Source of the DNA: Actinoplanes octamycinicus
Lineage (GTDB): Bacteria > Actinomycetota > Actinomycetes > Mycobacteriales > Micromonosporaceae
Length of the DNA: 64,000 nt
Direction: 5' to 3'
NCBI RefSeq assembly: GCF_014205225.1
Contig: NZ_JACHNB010000001.1
Coordinates: forward strand, 1,178,001 to 1,242,000
In this document: positions 1 through 9,118 of the stretch, one piece after another
How positions within the stretch are numbered: position 1 is the first letter of the stretch
Layout of the letters: every line of letters begins with the position of its first letter
Made by a program: the position numbers and the translations under genes
Notes under the pieces: generated by a model
Seen by the model: the letters and a program-made list of their open reading frames with translations, nothing else
What the model was told of the DNA's origin: nothing
The model's database searches: none

Positions 1-33
1 CAAGATCGGCCCGCGCTCTTTGGAGGTTGAAAC

Positions 34-1887
34 GTGGCCGCTCCCGCGAAGCGAGTCGAGCAGCTGGACCGGGTGGTGATCCGATTCGCCGGCGACTCGG
101 GCGATGGCATGCAGCTCACCGGTGACCGGTTCACCTCGGAGACCGCGCAGCTCGGCAACGACATCTCGACGCTGCCGAATTTCCCCGCCGAGATCCGCGC
201 GCCCGCCGGCACCCTGCCGGGCGTGTCGAGTTTCCAGGTCCATTTCGCCGACTACGACATCCTGACCCCGGGCGACTCCCCCAACGTGCTCGTCGCGATG
301 AACCCGGCCGCGCTCAAGGCGAACGTGTCGGAGCTGCCGCCCGGCGCCGACCTGATCATCAACACCGACGAGTTCACCAAGCGCAACCTGGCCAAGGTCG
401 GCTATGCGGCCAGTCCGCTGGAGGACGGGTCGCTCGCCGACTACGCCGTGCACCCGGTCGCGCTGACCTCGATGACGGTCGGCGCGCTCGCCGGCCAGGG
501 CATCTCGAAGAAGGACGCCGAGCGCGCCAAGAACATGTTCGCGCTCGGCCTGCTCTGCTGGATGTACTCGCGACCATACGAGTCCACCCTGCGGTTCCTG
601 GAGCGCAAGTTCGCCAAGCGGCCGGAGCTGGTCGAGGCGAACAAGACCGCCTTCCAGGCCGGGTGGAACTACGGCGAGACCACCGAGGCCTTCGCGGTGC
701 GCTACGAGATCAAGCCGGCCCGGATGCGGCCCGGCACCTACAAGAACATCACCGGCAACCAGGCGCTGGCGCTCGGCCTGGTCGCCGCGGCGGTGCGGTC
801 CAAGCTGCCGCTCTTCCTCGGCGCCTACCCGATCACCCCGGCCTCGGACATCCTGCACGAGCTGTCCAAGCACAAGCGGTTCGGCGTCACCACCATGCAG
901 GCCGAGGACGAGATCGCGGCGATCGGGGCGGCGCTCGGCGCGGCCTACGGCGGCGCGCTCGGCGTCACCACCACCTCCGGGCCCGGGGTGGCGCTCAAGG
1001 GCGAGACCATCTCGCTGGCGATCGCCCTGGAGCTGCCGCTGGTCATCGTCGACGTGCAGCGGGCCGGGCCGTCCACCGGCATGCCGACCAAGACCGAGCA
1101 GGCCGACCTGAACATGGCGCTGTTCGGTCGGCACGGCGAGGCGCCGCTGGCCGTGATCGCCCCGAAATCCCCGTCGGACTGCTTCCACGCCGCGTTGGAG
1201 GCGGCGCGGATCGCTCTGACCTACCGGACGCCGGTCATCCTGCTCTCCGACAACTACGTGGCGAACGGTTCCGAGCCGTGGCTGCTGCCCTCGGTCGACG
1301 AGCTGCCCGACCTGTCGGTCTCGTTCGCCACCGAGCCGAACTCGCCGGACGGGCGCTTCCTGCCCTACCTGCGTGACCCGTCGACGCTCGCCCGGCCGTG
1401 GGCGGTGCCGGGCACGCCCGGTCTGGAGCACCGCATCGGCGGCCTGGAGAAAGCCGACAAGACCGGCGACATCTCCTACGACCCGGCCAACCACGAGTTC
1501 ATGGTCCGCACCCGGGCGGCCCGGATCGAGGCGATCGAGGTCCCGGAGGTCGACGTCGAGGACCCGTCGGAGGACGCCCGCGTCCTGGTGCTCGGCTGGG
1601 GTTCGACCTACGGCCCGATCGGGGCGGCGTGCCGGGCGTTGCGGCAGCGCGGCCTGACGATCGCGCAGGCGCACCTGCGTCACCTGTCACCGCTGCCCGC
1701 CAACCTCGGCGAGGTCTTGAAGAACTACGACAAGGTCGTCATCCCGGAGATGAACCTCGGGCAGCTCGCCCACGTCATCCGGGCCCGCTACCTGATCGAC
1801 GCGGTGCCGTTCAACCAGGTCAGCGGCTTGCCGTTCACCGCGGCAACGCTGGAGAGCATGCTGGAGGACGTGGTCAAGAATGGCTAG
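34..1887 (+). CDS. korA: 2-oxoacid:acceptor oxidoreductase, alpha (gamma-alpha fused) subunit
   Basis: This 617-aa protein is the large subunit of a CoA-dependent 2-oxoacid (probably 2-oxoglutarate):ferredoxin oxidoreductase. The enzyme oxidatively decarboxylates the 2-oxoacid to acyl-CoA and passes the electrons to ferredoxin. The N-terminal gamma domain is recognisable by RFAGDSGDGMQLTGDRF near residue 17. The alpha (pyrimidine-binding) domain starts near residue 240 and carries GAYPITPASDILHEL; a transketolase-C-like region ends the protein. Fusion of gamma and alpha is the usual actinobacterial KorA form, and the length fits. The GTG start at 34 follows a good GGAGG about 10 nt upstream. 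The stop overlaps the start of korB by 8 nt, so the subunits are translationally coupled. The promoter lies outside the window. Exact substrate specificity is inferred from the family. Confidence 0.95.
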   Translation: MAAPAKRVEQLDRVVIRFAGDSGDGMQLTGDRFTSETAQLGNDISTLPNFPAEIRAPAGTLPGVSSFQVHFADYDILTPGDSPNVLVAMNPAALKANVSELPPGADLIINTDEFTKRNLAKVGYAASPLEDGSLADYAVHPVALTSMTVGALAGQGISKKDAERAKNMFALGLLCWMYSRPYESTLRFLERKFAKRPELVEANKTAFQAGWNYGETTEAFAVRYEIKPARMRPGTYKNITGNQALALGLVAAAVRSKLPLFLGAYPITPASDILHELSKHKRFGVTTMQAEDEIAAIGAALGAAYGGALGVTTTSGPGVALKGETISLAIALELPLVIVDVQRAGPSTGMPTKTEQADLNMALFGRHGEAPLAVIAPKSPSDCFHAALEAARIALTYRTPVILLSDNYVANGSEPWLLPSVDELPDLSVSFATEPNSPDGRFLPYLRDPSTLARPWAVPGTPGLEHRIGGLEKADKTGDISYDPANHEFMVRTRAARIEAIEVPEVDVEDPSEDARVLVLGWGSTYGPIGAACRALRQRGLTIAQAHLRHLSPLPANLGEVLKNYDKVVIPEMNLGQLAHVIRARYLIDAVPFNQVSGLPFTAATLESMLEDVVKNG

Positions 1888-2917
1888 CCCCGCGCTGGAC
1901 CCATCAACCCGAGCCCTGAAGCTCACCGCGAAGGACTTCAAGTCCGACCAGGAGGTGCGCTGGTGCCCCGGCTGCGGTGACTACGCCATCCTGGCCGCCG
2001 TCCAGGGCTTCATGCCGGAGCTGAACATCCCCCGGGAGAACATCGTCTTCGTCTCCGGGATCGGCTGCTCGTCCCGGTTCCCGTACTACATGAACACCTA
2101 CGGGATGCACTCGATCCACGGCCGGGCCCCGGCGATCGCCACCGGCCTGTCCGCGTCCCGCCCGGACCTGAGCGTCTGGGTGGTGACCGGTGACGGCGAC
2201 GCGCTCTCGATCGGCGGCAACCACCTGATCCACGCCCTGCGCCGCAACGTCAACCTGAAGATCCTGCTGTTCAACAACCGGATCTACGGCCTGACCAAGG
2301 GGCAGTACTCGCCGACCTCGGAGCTCGGCAAGATCACCAAGTCGACGCCGGCCGGGTCGGCGGACTCACCGTTCAACCCGCTCTCGCTCGCGCTGGGCGC
2401 CGAGGCGACCTTCGTGGCCCGCACCATCGACTCGGACCGCAAGCACCTGCAGTCGGTGCTCCGGGCCGCGGCGGCGCACGAGGGCTCCGCGTTCGTCGAG
2501 ATCTACCAGAACTGCAACATCTTCAACGACGGCGCGTTCGACCTGATCAAGGACGCGGACACCCGCGACGAGCACCTGATCCGCCTGGAGCAGGGCCAGC
2601 CGATCACCTTCGGCGCCGACGGGAAGTACTCCGTCGTGCACCCGGAGGGCAGCTTCGGCCTCCAGGTGCAGGAGGGCGGCCAGGCGATCGTGCACGACGC
2701 CACGGTCGACGACCCGGCCTACGCGTTCGCGCTCAGCCGCCTCTCCGGCTCCGACCTGCTCACCACCCCGATCGGCGTCTTCCGCGACGTCCAGCGCCCG
2801 TCCTACGACGAGATCGTCCGCAAACAGGTGCTGGACGCCCAGGCCCGGGCCACCGGCACCCCGGAGGAGATGCTCAACGACCTCCTCAACACCGGCGACA
2901 CCTGGACGATCATGTAA
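1880..2917 (+). CDS. korB: 2-oxoacid:ferredoxin oxidoreductase, beta (TPP-binding) subunit
   Basis: This 345-aa protein is the thiamine-diphosphate-binding partner of KorA. It carries WCPGCGDYAIL near residue 28, where family cysteines sit close to the Fe-S/TPP site, then GIGCSSRFPYYMNTYGMHS. The TPP/Mg signature GDGDALSIGGNH falls around residues 97-108 and the downstream Asn in FNNRIYGLTKGQYSPTS. In mycobacteria KorAB supplies a CoA-dependent alternative to the 2-oxoglutarate dehydrogenase step; that role here is inference. The ATG overlaps the end of korA by 8 nt, so the two genes form a two-gene operon. A strong intrinsic terminator follows directly. Confidence 0.95.
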   Translation: MASPALDPSTRALKLTAKDFKSDQEVRWCPGCGDYAILAAVQGFMPELNIPRENIVFVSGIGCSSRFPYYMNTYGMHSIHGRAPAIATGLSASRPDLSVWVVTGDGDALSIGGNHLIHALRRNVNLKILLFNNRIYGLTKGQYSPTSELGKITKSTPAGSADSPFNPLSLALGAEATFVARTIDSDRKHLQSVLRAAAAHEGSAFVEIYQNCNIFNDGAFDLIKDADTRDEHLIRLEQGQPITFGADGKYSVVHPEGSFGLQVQEGGQAIVHDATVDDPAYAFALSRLSGSDLLTTPIGVFRDVQRPSYDEIVRKQVLDAQARATGTPEEMLNDLLNTGDTWTIM

Positions 2918-2932
2918 AGCGGGATCCCGCGG

Positions 2933-2970
2933 AAGGCCCGGCATCGCTCGATGCCGGGCCTTTCCCTTTT
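2933..2970 (+). terminator. Intrinsic terminator after korAB
   Basis: The arms AAGGCCCGGCATCG and CGATGCCGGGCCTT form a near-perfect 14-bp stem with a 2-nt loop region, followed by TCCCTTTT. It begins 16 nt after the korB stop and ends the korAB operon. Confidence 0.9.
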
Positions 2971-3342
2971 CGGTACGGACCGCGGGCGCTTCGACCGTGC
3001 GCCGCGCCTCGCGCACGGCCCGGACCCGGCCCGTGCGCGGAAAACAGTTGTGAAGATTAACGAATAACGGCGCCGTCGCGGGAAACTCAATTTCGAGACC
3101 TGCGTCTCTTTCCGGCCTCCGATCAGGATTCCTTCCCGATTCCCGCAGCGCCGGAAAATGGTCTTCCGCACCTCGCAGATCAGCGCGGACAGGCGTACCA
3201 ATATGGACGGTCAGGCCGCCGGGCCGCCATTCGCCGCGACACAGGCGCGGGTATTGACCCTGTTACTGTCCCTCCCGAATCAGGAGCAAGTTTCACGTTC
3301 CTGTGTGGCCGATTCGGCCACTCACCGCAAGACGGGGGACAA
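2971..3342 (+). other. Intergenic region upstream of secreted-protein gene
   Basis: About 370 bases without a convincing gene; the short ORFs here lack actinobacterial codon bias and the stretch is less GC-rich than its neighbours. It presumably carries the promoter of the secreted-protein gene. A TTGACC at 3254-3259 with GAATCA 17 nt later is a weak candidate, and a GGGGGA Shine-Dalgarno lies just before 3343. Confidence 0.5.
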
Positions 3343-4293
3343 ATGAAGTTGAAGCACACGCTGGGCACCGGGTTCATCGCGATGGCGGTCACCACCGTGT
3401 CGTTGATGGCCGGTGGCACTGCCGCCATGGCACAGGATGACCTGTCCCCTCGGAACAGCATCGAGACGGCTCTCCAGCAGGCCGATGCCGTGCCGGTGTT
3501 CACCCGGGTCGAGCCGGGCGCGACTCCGGTCCGGGTCGAGGTCGCCGCCGCCACGCCGAAGGCCGCCGTCGCGACCAGCGCCGGCGTCCTCGGCGTCACC
3601 CTGGTGACCTCCGACATCGACTCGGCCGCGTCGCTCGGCGAAGCGCGCGGTTTCGGCGAGGTCGCGCCGGACACCGACGCCGTGGTGCGCCCGCAGGAGG
3701 ACGGCGCGCAATTCCTCTCCGTGATGAAGGAGGACTCGGCGCCCGGCGCGCAGCGGTACAAACTCGACCTTCCCGCCGGCACGCAGTTGGAGAGCAGTCA
3801 CGGAGGCGGCTTCTCGCTGATCCACGACGGTGCGGAGATCGGCGCCGTCGAGGCGCCCTGGGCACGGGACGCGGCCGGTCGGCACCTGCCCACGTCGTAC
3901 CGGCTCGAGGGCGACACGCTGATCCAGGAGACCGACGTGTCCGGCGCCACCTTCCCGGTGGTCGCCGACCCTCGGTTCTCGGTCGGCTGGGGTGTCTACA
4001 TGTCGCTCAACGGCGGTGAGATCCGCACCTACGGTGGCGCCATCGTCGCCATCGGCCTGGGCGGGGTCGCGGTGGGCTGCACCCAGGTCTCCAGGATTCC
4101 GCATGCCGGTCTCAAGGCACTGCTGACTCTCGCCTGCGCGACCGCCGGCGTCACCAACGTCAGCAAGATCGGCCCCTTCATCAAGAAGGCCTTCGACAAC
4201 CGGAACGTCGACCCGAACAAGTGCTACCAGACCAAGCTGGCCGGCAGCGGCATCGGTGTGTGGCACGAGGTCCGCAGGAGCAAGTGCGACTGA
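3343..4293 (+). CDS. Secreted protein of unknown function
   Basis: This 316-aa protein has a clear Sec signal peptide: a basic start (MKLKH), a hydrophobic core at residues 10-25, and a probable cleavage after AMAQ near residue 31. The central part is acidic and polar. A stretch ending FPVVADPRFSVGWGVYM (near residue 210) resembles a motif I have seen in actinobacterial exported proteins of unknown function. The C-terminal ~100 residues are Gly-rich and hydrophobic and hold four cysteines, which could form disulfides outside the cell. The start is supported by GGGGGA upstream and by the signal peptide. It has its own intergenic regions on both sides, so it is probably monocistronic. No enzymatic motif is visible and I assign no function. 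Confidence 0.8.
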   Translation: MKLKHTLGTGFIAMAVTTVSLMAGGTAAMAQDDLSPRNSIETALQQADAVPVFTRVEPGATPVRVEVAAATPKAAVATSAGVLGVTLVTSDIDSAASLGEARGFGEVAPDTDAVVRPQEDGAQFLSVMKEDSAPGAQRYKLDLPAGTQLESSHGGGFSLIHDGAEIGAVEAPWARDAAGRHLPTSYRLEGDTLIQETDVSGATFPVVADPRFSVGWGVYMSLNGGEIRTYGGAIVAIGLGGVAVGCTQVSRIPHAGLKALLTLACATAGVTNVSKIGPFIKKAFDNRNVDPNKCYQTKLAGSGIGVWHEVRRSKCD

Positions 4294-4366
4294 CGCCCCG
4301 GCGCCGTCATGGATCGAGCCCGGCCACCTTCACCGGTCGCCGGGCTCGCCCCTTTTTCGCCCGACG

Positions 4367-4579
4367 TTATTTCTTCCTGCTCAGCGCGAACCACATGAAG
4401 ATCGCGCCGGACATCGCGACGGTCGCCACGGCGAGTCCCGCGGCAAAGGAGAAGTCCCAGAGAAAACCTGCGACGACCAATGCCAGCAATGTCGTCAAGT
4501 AGACGATGGTGGCATTTCGCTCGGTGATGAAACTGTTAGCTCGCTTGCTCATTCGTTGCCATTCTCGGTCGTCAAGCAC
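4367..4579 (-). CDS. Small membrane protein
   Basis: This is a 70-aa ORF, or 61 aa if translation begins at the internal MSKRANSF at 4552. It has two hydrophobic segments, ATIVYLTTLLALVVAGFLW and FAAGLAVATVAMSGAIFMWF, and ends in RKK. The hairpin-like two-helix layout with a basic C-terminus is typical of small actinobacterial membrane proteins. The local base composition is lower in GC than the neighbouring genes and the Shine-Dalgarno is weak for both starts, so it may be weakly expressed. It lies downstream of the potassium-channel gene on the same strand, about 100 nt away. Function unknown. Confidence 0.6.
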   Translation of the reverse strand: MLDDREWQRMSKRANSFITERNATIVYLTTLLALVVAGFLWDFSFAAGLAVATVAMSGAIFMWFALSRKK

Positions 4580-4679
4580 GGTGCACCCATACTAGGTATC
4601 GGTGGCAATACCGGGACGACCGGCACCGAACGACAATTCTGAAAATAAACCTGAATGACAACCGATCCGCCGACCGGCG

Positions 4680-5696
4680 TCAGAAGGACACCCCGGTCGA
4701 TGCCGACTGGTCGTCGCGGATGTAGACCAGCAGGTCGCCGGTCTCGATGGTGACCGCCTGCTCGCCGCCGAGGGGCAGCACCTTGCCGCGCCGGATCAGC
4801 GCCACCACCAGCGTGGGCAGCTCGCGCGGGTTGCGGCCGACCTCGGCGCGTTCCGCCGAGCGCATCGCCAGCGCCATCCCCTGGCCGGGGGTGAGCAGGT
4901 CCTCCACCACGTCGATCAGCGGCGGTGCGGTGGTGGTCAGGCCGAGCAGCCGGCCCGCCGTGGACGACGAGACGATCACGTGGTGCGCGCCGGACTGCTT
5001 GAGCAGCGCCGCGTTCTCCTGCTCGCGGACCGCCGCGATGATCCGCACCTGGCCGGCGGTCAGCTGGCGCACGGTCAGCGTGATCAGCACCGACGCCTCG
5101 TCCTGGTCGGTCGCGATGATCACCGACTTGGCGTTCTTCACGTCCGCGTCGAGCAGCACCGACGAGCGGGTGGCGTTGCCCTCGATGACCACGAACCCGT
5201 TGGCGGTGGCCTGCCGGACGGCGGCCTCCCGGTTCTCCACGATCACGATGCGGGACTTGTCGTAGCCGGTCTCCAGCAGCGCGTCGACCGCGGCCCGGCC
5301 CTTCGTGCCGTAACCGCAGATGATCACATGGTCCTTCAACTTGCGCCTCCACCGGGAGATCCGCAGGCCCCTGCGGTACTGGTCGGTCAGCACTTCCAGG
5401 GTGGTGCCGACCAGGATGATCAGGAAGAGCACCCGGGCGGGGGTGATGAACAGGACGTTGATCAGCCGGGCGCTCTGGGTCGCCGGGGTGATGTCGCCGT
5501 ACCCGGTGGTGGAGAGCGAGACGACCGCGTAGTAGAAGCAGTCGAGCAGGGTGAGCCCGTCCTCGTTGACGTCGCGGTAACCGTCCCGGTCCGCGTAGAC
5601 GACCGCCACGGCGCTGAGCACCAGGGCGAAGGCCATCACCAGCCGGACAGCGAGGGCTCTCAGCGGTCCCTGTCGGACCAGCGGGAGGTGAATCAT
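4680..5696 (-). CDS. Two-TM potassium channel with RCK (TrkA-N) domain
   Basis: This 338-aa protein is a membrane K+ channel. TM1 spans about residues 16-36. The pore helix and selectivity filter read SLSTTGYGDITP with TTGYGD at residues 63-68, and TM2 spans about 81-102. The cytoplasmic part begins with a Rossmann RCK domain (HVIICGYGTKGRAAVDALL from residue 123), and a TrkA-C-like region closes the protein (VTIETGDLLVYIRD). Such channels assemble as tetramers gated by an octameric RCK ring that senses nucleotides or ions. All hallmark residues are present, so it should be functional. It lies after the cyclase gene on the same strand, with about 80 nt between them. Confidence 0.93.
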   Translation of the reverse strand: MIHLPLVRQGPLRALAVRLVMAFALVLSAVAVVYADRDGYRDVNEDGLTLLDCFYYAVVSLSTTGYGDITPATQSARLINVLFITPARVLFLIILVGTTLEVLTDQYRRGLRISRWRRKLKDHVIICGYGTKGRAAVDALLETGYDKSRIVIVENREAAVRQATANGFVVIEGNATRSSVLLDADVKNAKSVIIATDQDEASVLITLTVRQLTAGQVRIIAAVREQENAALLKQSGAHHVIVSSSTAGRLLGLTTTAPPLIDVVEDLLTPGQGMALAMRSAERAEVGRNPRELPTLVVALIRRGKVLPLGGEQAVTIETGDLLVYIRDDQSASTGVSF

Positions 5697-5775
5697 GGGA
5701 CCGCCTGCACGGACAACACCCTAACGGCATCCGCCACGATGATCCGCATCACCCGGCCAGCCGGGCCGGCCGGAG

Positions 5776-8403
5776 TCAGCGGACGATCTGCGCGAACCGC
5801 GCGGCGCCGCCCTCCAGGTCCGGGTGCTCGACGGCCAGCGCCATCGCGACGATCCGGTCGAAGCCGAGGGTGGCGCCGTCGGCGTAGCCGGCGTCGAAGG
5901 CCGCGTCGCCGAGCGCGGCGCGCAGCTCGGCCTGCTGCGCCGACCAGAACGCGCCGAACGACTCGGTGCGCCGCGCGCCCCGGGCCGCCTCGGCCCCGCC
6001 GAACAGCACCGCGGCCGTAGCCGGGTCGCCGCCCAGCGCGCAGCGGACCGCGATGGCCGCCACCGCGTCCGCGGCCGCGCCCCGGAACCCGTGCCGCAGC
6101 CGGGACCGCAGCGCCACCACCAGGTGATCGTGCGCGGCCACCAGGTCGCCGCGGCACAGCGCGACCATGCCGAGCATCCAGTCCACCGCCCGCCGGCCCC
6201 GGTCCGCCGGGCGCGCCGCCTCCATCTGCCGGGCCGCGCCGAGCAGCTCGGACGCCTCGTTCAGGGCGCCCCGGCGCCAGCACAGCTCGGCCAGCGCCAG
6301 CACGGCCGGCAGCGACTCGCTGGCCACCCCGGCCCGCTCCGCCTGGGCGATCACCGACCGGCAGGACCGCTCGGTGTCCTCGGCGCCGCGGTCGTCCAGC
6401 CGGACCCGCCGGCCGCCCAGCGCCCGCACCAGCAGGGCCGGGTCGCCGGCCTGCCGGGCCGCCCGCTCGGCCCGGCGGAGCAGGTCGTCGCGCTCCGCCC
6501 GATCGTCGGTGAGGTCGGCGTGGATCAGGTAGGCCCGGGCCAGCTCGGCCGGCTCGGTGTCCGCGCCGACCCGCTCGCAGAGCCGGCTGAGCAGGCTGCG
6601 GCCCTCACCGATCCCGCCGTGCTCGTGCCACCACGGGTTCAGCGCCCCGGCCAGGCGCAACCCGGCCCGGACGTCGCCGCCCGAGGACGCCCAGCGCAGC
6701 GCCGCCTGCCACTCGTCGACGTACGGGCCGAGGTCGGTCAGCGAGACGGTCCGCTCCTGCCCGTCGGTGTCCACCGCGACGGTCTCCAGCGCGTCCAGCG
6801 ACCAGGCCAGGTGCCGGTCCCGGACGGCGGCCTCGTCACCGGCGGCGGTGAGCTGGCGCAGCGCGTACGACCGGACGTGCCCGGACATCCGGTACCGAGG
6901 ACCGGGCACCACCTCGATCAGCGACTTGTCGGCCAGCTCGGAGAGCGCGCTGAGGGCGCCCTCCCCGCACCAGTCGACGGTGGCCAGGTCCACCGGCCCG
7001 GCGAAGACCGCGAGCCGGCGCAGCAGCTCGGCGGCCCGGCTGCCCAGGCGCTGGTAGGACCACTCCAGGTTGTTGCGCAGGCTGGCGTGCCGGCCCTCGC
7101 CGCAGGCGTCGCTGTCCAGCGCGCCGATCGGGTCGTCCAGCCGCCGGGCCAGCAGGTCGGCCGGCATCAGCCGGAGCCGGGCGGCGGCCAGCTCGATGGC
7201 GAGCGGCAACCCCTCCAGCCGGGCGGCCAGCTCGGCCAGCTGCTCGTCGTCGTCGCCGCGCCGGCCGCCGCGGGCCGCCGCGGCCCGGTCGGCGAGCAGC
7301 GCGAACGCGTCGGCCGGCAGCATCGGCGGGATCCGCCACACGGTCTCCCCGGCCAGCCCGAGCGGGGCCCGCCCGGTGGCCAGCACGTCCAGCCGGCGGC
7401 AGCGGGCCAGCAGCCGGTGCGCCAGCGCCGCGGTCAGCCCGGGCGCCGCGTCGCAGGTCTGCAGGATGACCAGCATCCGCCGCTCGGCGCACTGCTCGAC
7501 CAGGGTCTCGATCATCGGCCGGCCCGGCTCCGGCCGCAGGCCCAGGGCCGCGGCGAGGGCGGTGGGCAGGCCACCGGCCGCGCTGGCCGCGTCGATCGTC
7601 CACACCCCGCCGGGGTACGCGGCCAGCACCTGCTCGCCGACCGCCAGGCTGAGCCGGGTCTTCCCGGCGCCGCCCGGTCCGACCACGCTGACCAGCCGGT
7701 GGCCGCTGAGCAGCTCGGCGAGCTCGGCCACCTCGGACTGCCGCCCGACGAACGTGCTCGGCTCGGCCGGCAGGTTGTGCCGGGGCGCCTCGGCGGTGCG
7801 CGGCCGCGGGAAGTCCCGCTCCAGGCCGGGCGCGATCACCTGGTAGAGCTGCTCGTCGTCGTCGAAGCCGCGCAGCCGGAACGAGCCGAGCGCCTGCAGG
7901 TCGACGGCGGCCAGGGTGGCCGCCGCGGCGTTGGCCACCCGGCCGTGCCCGGCGGTGGCGTAGGTGGCGGTCACCGCGAGCGCGGTCGCGGCCGAGCAGA
8001 GCACCTGGCCCCCGTGCGCGGCGGCGGACACCCGGGCGGCCCGGTGCACCTCGGCGCTGGCGTACTCGGTGCCGACCGGGGTGGCCCGTCCGGTGTGCAG
8101 TCCCATCCGGACCTTCGGCACCGCGTCGGCGCGCGGCCAGGCGTAACCGGCCAGCCGGCGCTGAGCCTCCACACAGGCCGCCACGGCCGCGTCGGCGTTG
8201 TCGAACGCCACGAAGAAGGAATCACCCTCGGTGAGAAGTTCGACACCGCCGAAGTCACTCAGCGCAGCACGTAACAGAGCGCGATGTGCGTTCAGCACAG
8301 CGCGATAGCTGTCACCGAGCATCCGGGCCAGACGTGTCGAGCCCTCTATGTCAGTGAACATAAAGGTCACGAGGCCACTGGGTAGCTCGAGCCGTCCCGA
8401 CAC
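5776..8403 (-). CDS. Class III nucleotide cyclase / AAA ATPase / TPR regulatory protein
   Basis: This 875-aa cytoplasmic signalling protein begins with a class III adenylate/guanylate cyclase domain (residues 1-180). FTDIEGSTRLA at 16-26 gives the first metal-binding Asp, EGDSFFVAF the second acidic region, and VHRAARVSAAAHGGQVL near 119 the transition-state Arg region. A predicted NTPase follows, with FVGRQSEV near 218 and Walker A GPGGAGKT at 242-249. The C-terminal half is rich in Ala, Leu and Arg with a TPR-like helical pattern. This resembles the large actinobacterial ATPases of the LuxR/LAL type, with a cyclase in place of the C-terminal LuxR HTH, which I do not see. The GTG start has GGAGG about 7 nt upstream. 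Substrate (ATP or GTP) and ligand are unknown. Confidence 0.88.
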   Translation of the reverse strand: MSGRLELPSGLVTFMFTDIEGSTRLARMLGDSYRAVLNAHRALLRAALSDFGGVELLTEGDSFFVAFDNADAAVAACVEAQRRLAGYAWPRADAVPKVRMGLHTGRATPVGTEYASAEVHRAARVSAAAHGGQVLCSAATALAVTATYATAGHGRVANAAAATLAAVDLQALGSFRLRGFDDDEQLYQVIAPGLERDFPRPRTAEAPRHNLPAEPSTFVGRQSEVAELAELLSGHRLVSVVGPGGAGKTRLSLAVGEQVLAAYPGGVWTIDAASAAGGLPTALAAALGLRPEPGRPMIETLVEQCAERRMLVILQTCDAAPGLTAALAHRLLARCRRLDVLATGRAPLGLAGETVWRIPPMLPADAFALLADRAAAARGGRRGDDDEQLAELAARLEGLPLAIELAAARLRLMPADLLARRLDDPIGALDSDACGEGRHASLRNNLEWSYQRLGSRAAELLRRLAVFAGPVDLATVDWCGEGALSALSELADKSLIEVVPGPRYRMSGHVRSYALRQLTAAGDEAAVRDRHLAWSLDALETVAVDTDGQERTVSLTDLGPYVDEWQAALRWASSGGDVRAGLRLAGALNPWWHEHGGIGEGRSLLSRLCERVGADTEPAELARAYLIHADLTDDRAERDDLLRRAERAARQAGDPALLVRALGGRRVRLDDRGAEDTERSCRSVIAQAERAGVASESLPAVLALAELCWRRGALNEASELLGAARQMEAARPADRGRRAVDWMLGMVALCRGDLVAAHDHLVVALRSRLRHGFRGAAADAVAAIAVRCALGGDPATAAVLFGGAEAARGARRTESFGAFWSAQQAELRAALGDAAFDAGYADGATLGFDRIVAMALAVEHPDLEGGAARFAQIVR

Positions 8404-8820
8404 GGTTGAACCTCCGCCCCCTTGGGAAGTCGCGACTCATGCTGCCGTATCTCAGAGTCACCGCCCATCGTAGAAACGGACGGTAACCATCTGCCCGCCA
8501 CGGCCGACCCCTTACGGAGGACATCCCCCATCCTGGGATCGACGTCGGCATACGGGACTACGCGTGTCGTAACGAAAGAGATCGAACGCGGAAACGACGC
8601 GGTCGGCCAAAACCGCCGGGCCGTTCGGGTGTACCCGTACGTGTCATCCCAAGACCTGGGAAATCGGCCCTGAGCAGGGGAATTTTATCGGCAACCGGTT
8701 GATCGGCAAGCACAGAGGGTGAGATTGGACAGCTGGTTGGCCACCAATGTCGACGCACGACCGGAATCGAGGGGTTTGCGGTAAGGAGTGGCGTAGATCA
8801 CTCCACCCAGTGATCGTCGA
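8404..8820. other. Intergenic region upstream of cyclase gene
   Basis: About 415 bases without a supported gene. The left end must hold the promoter of the minus-strand cyclase gene. Near the right end GATCACT/AGTGATC (8796-8815) forms a 7-bp hairpin just past the stop of the FmdB gene and may help end that transcript. I see nothing else. Confidence 0.5.
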
Positions 8821-9039
8821 TCAGCAGCCGCAACCCCCGCCGCAGCAGCCGCCCCCGCCACCACCGGCCGGGCCGGCCGGCGCGGCACCGCCGCGGCCGG
8901 TGACGGCGACAGTGGACAGCAGCTTCACCGTGTCGTCGTGCCCCTGCGGACAGGACGCCGGCGCGCCGGCCTCCCGCATCGGGCGGCTGACCTCGAAGGT
9001 GGCGCCGCAGGCGCGGCAGCGGTAGTCATAACGTGGCAT
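8821..9039 (-). CDS. FmdB-family zinc-ribbon protein
   Basis: This 72-aa protein starts MPRYDYRCRACGATFEV, the standard start of the FmdB/CxxC_CxxC_SSSS family. CRAC at residues 8-11 supplies the first zinc pair, and a single Cys in ASCPQGH near 30 replaces the usual second CxxC. The tail is Gly-rich and ends CCGGGCGC, giving extra cysteines typical of actinobacterial members. The family is widespread and often annotated as a putative regulatory protein, but its role is unclear. The ATG at 9039 was chosen because it opens the conserved domain; a longer in-frame ORF upstream is an artefact of high GC. Confidence 0.88.
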   Translation of the reverse strand: MPRYDYRCRACGATFEVSRPMREAGAPASCPQGHDDTVKLLSTVAVTGRGGAAPAGPAGGGGGGCCGGGCGC

Positions 9040-9118
9040 CGCACCAGCGTAGGGCCCCTCATCGGGGCCGGGCCGCACGCCCTCCCGCCGGTGGTCCCGG
9101 CCCGGTAGGGTCGAGCCC

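Noticed and set aside
5824..8274. 816-aa plus-strand ORF opposite the cyclase gene
   Set aside because: It is antisense to a gene with recognisable cyclase and ATPase motifs, and its product is Arg/Gly/Pro-rich low complexity without family signature; a high-GC shadow.
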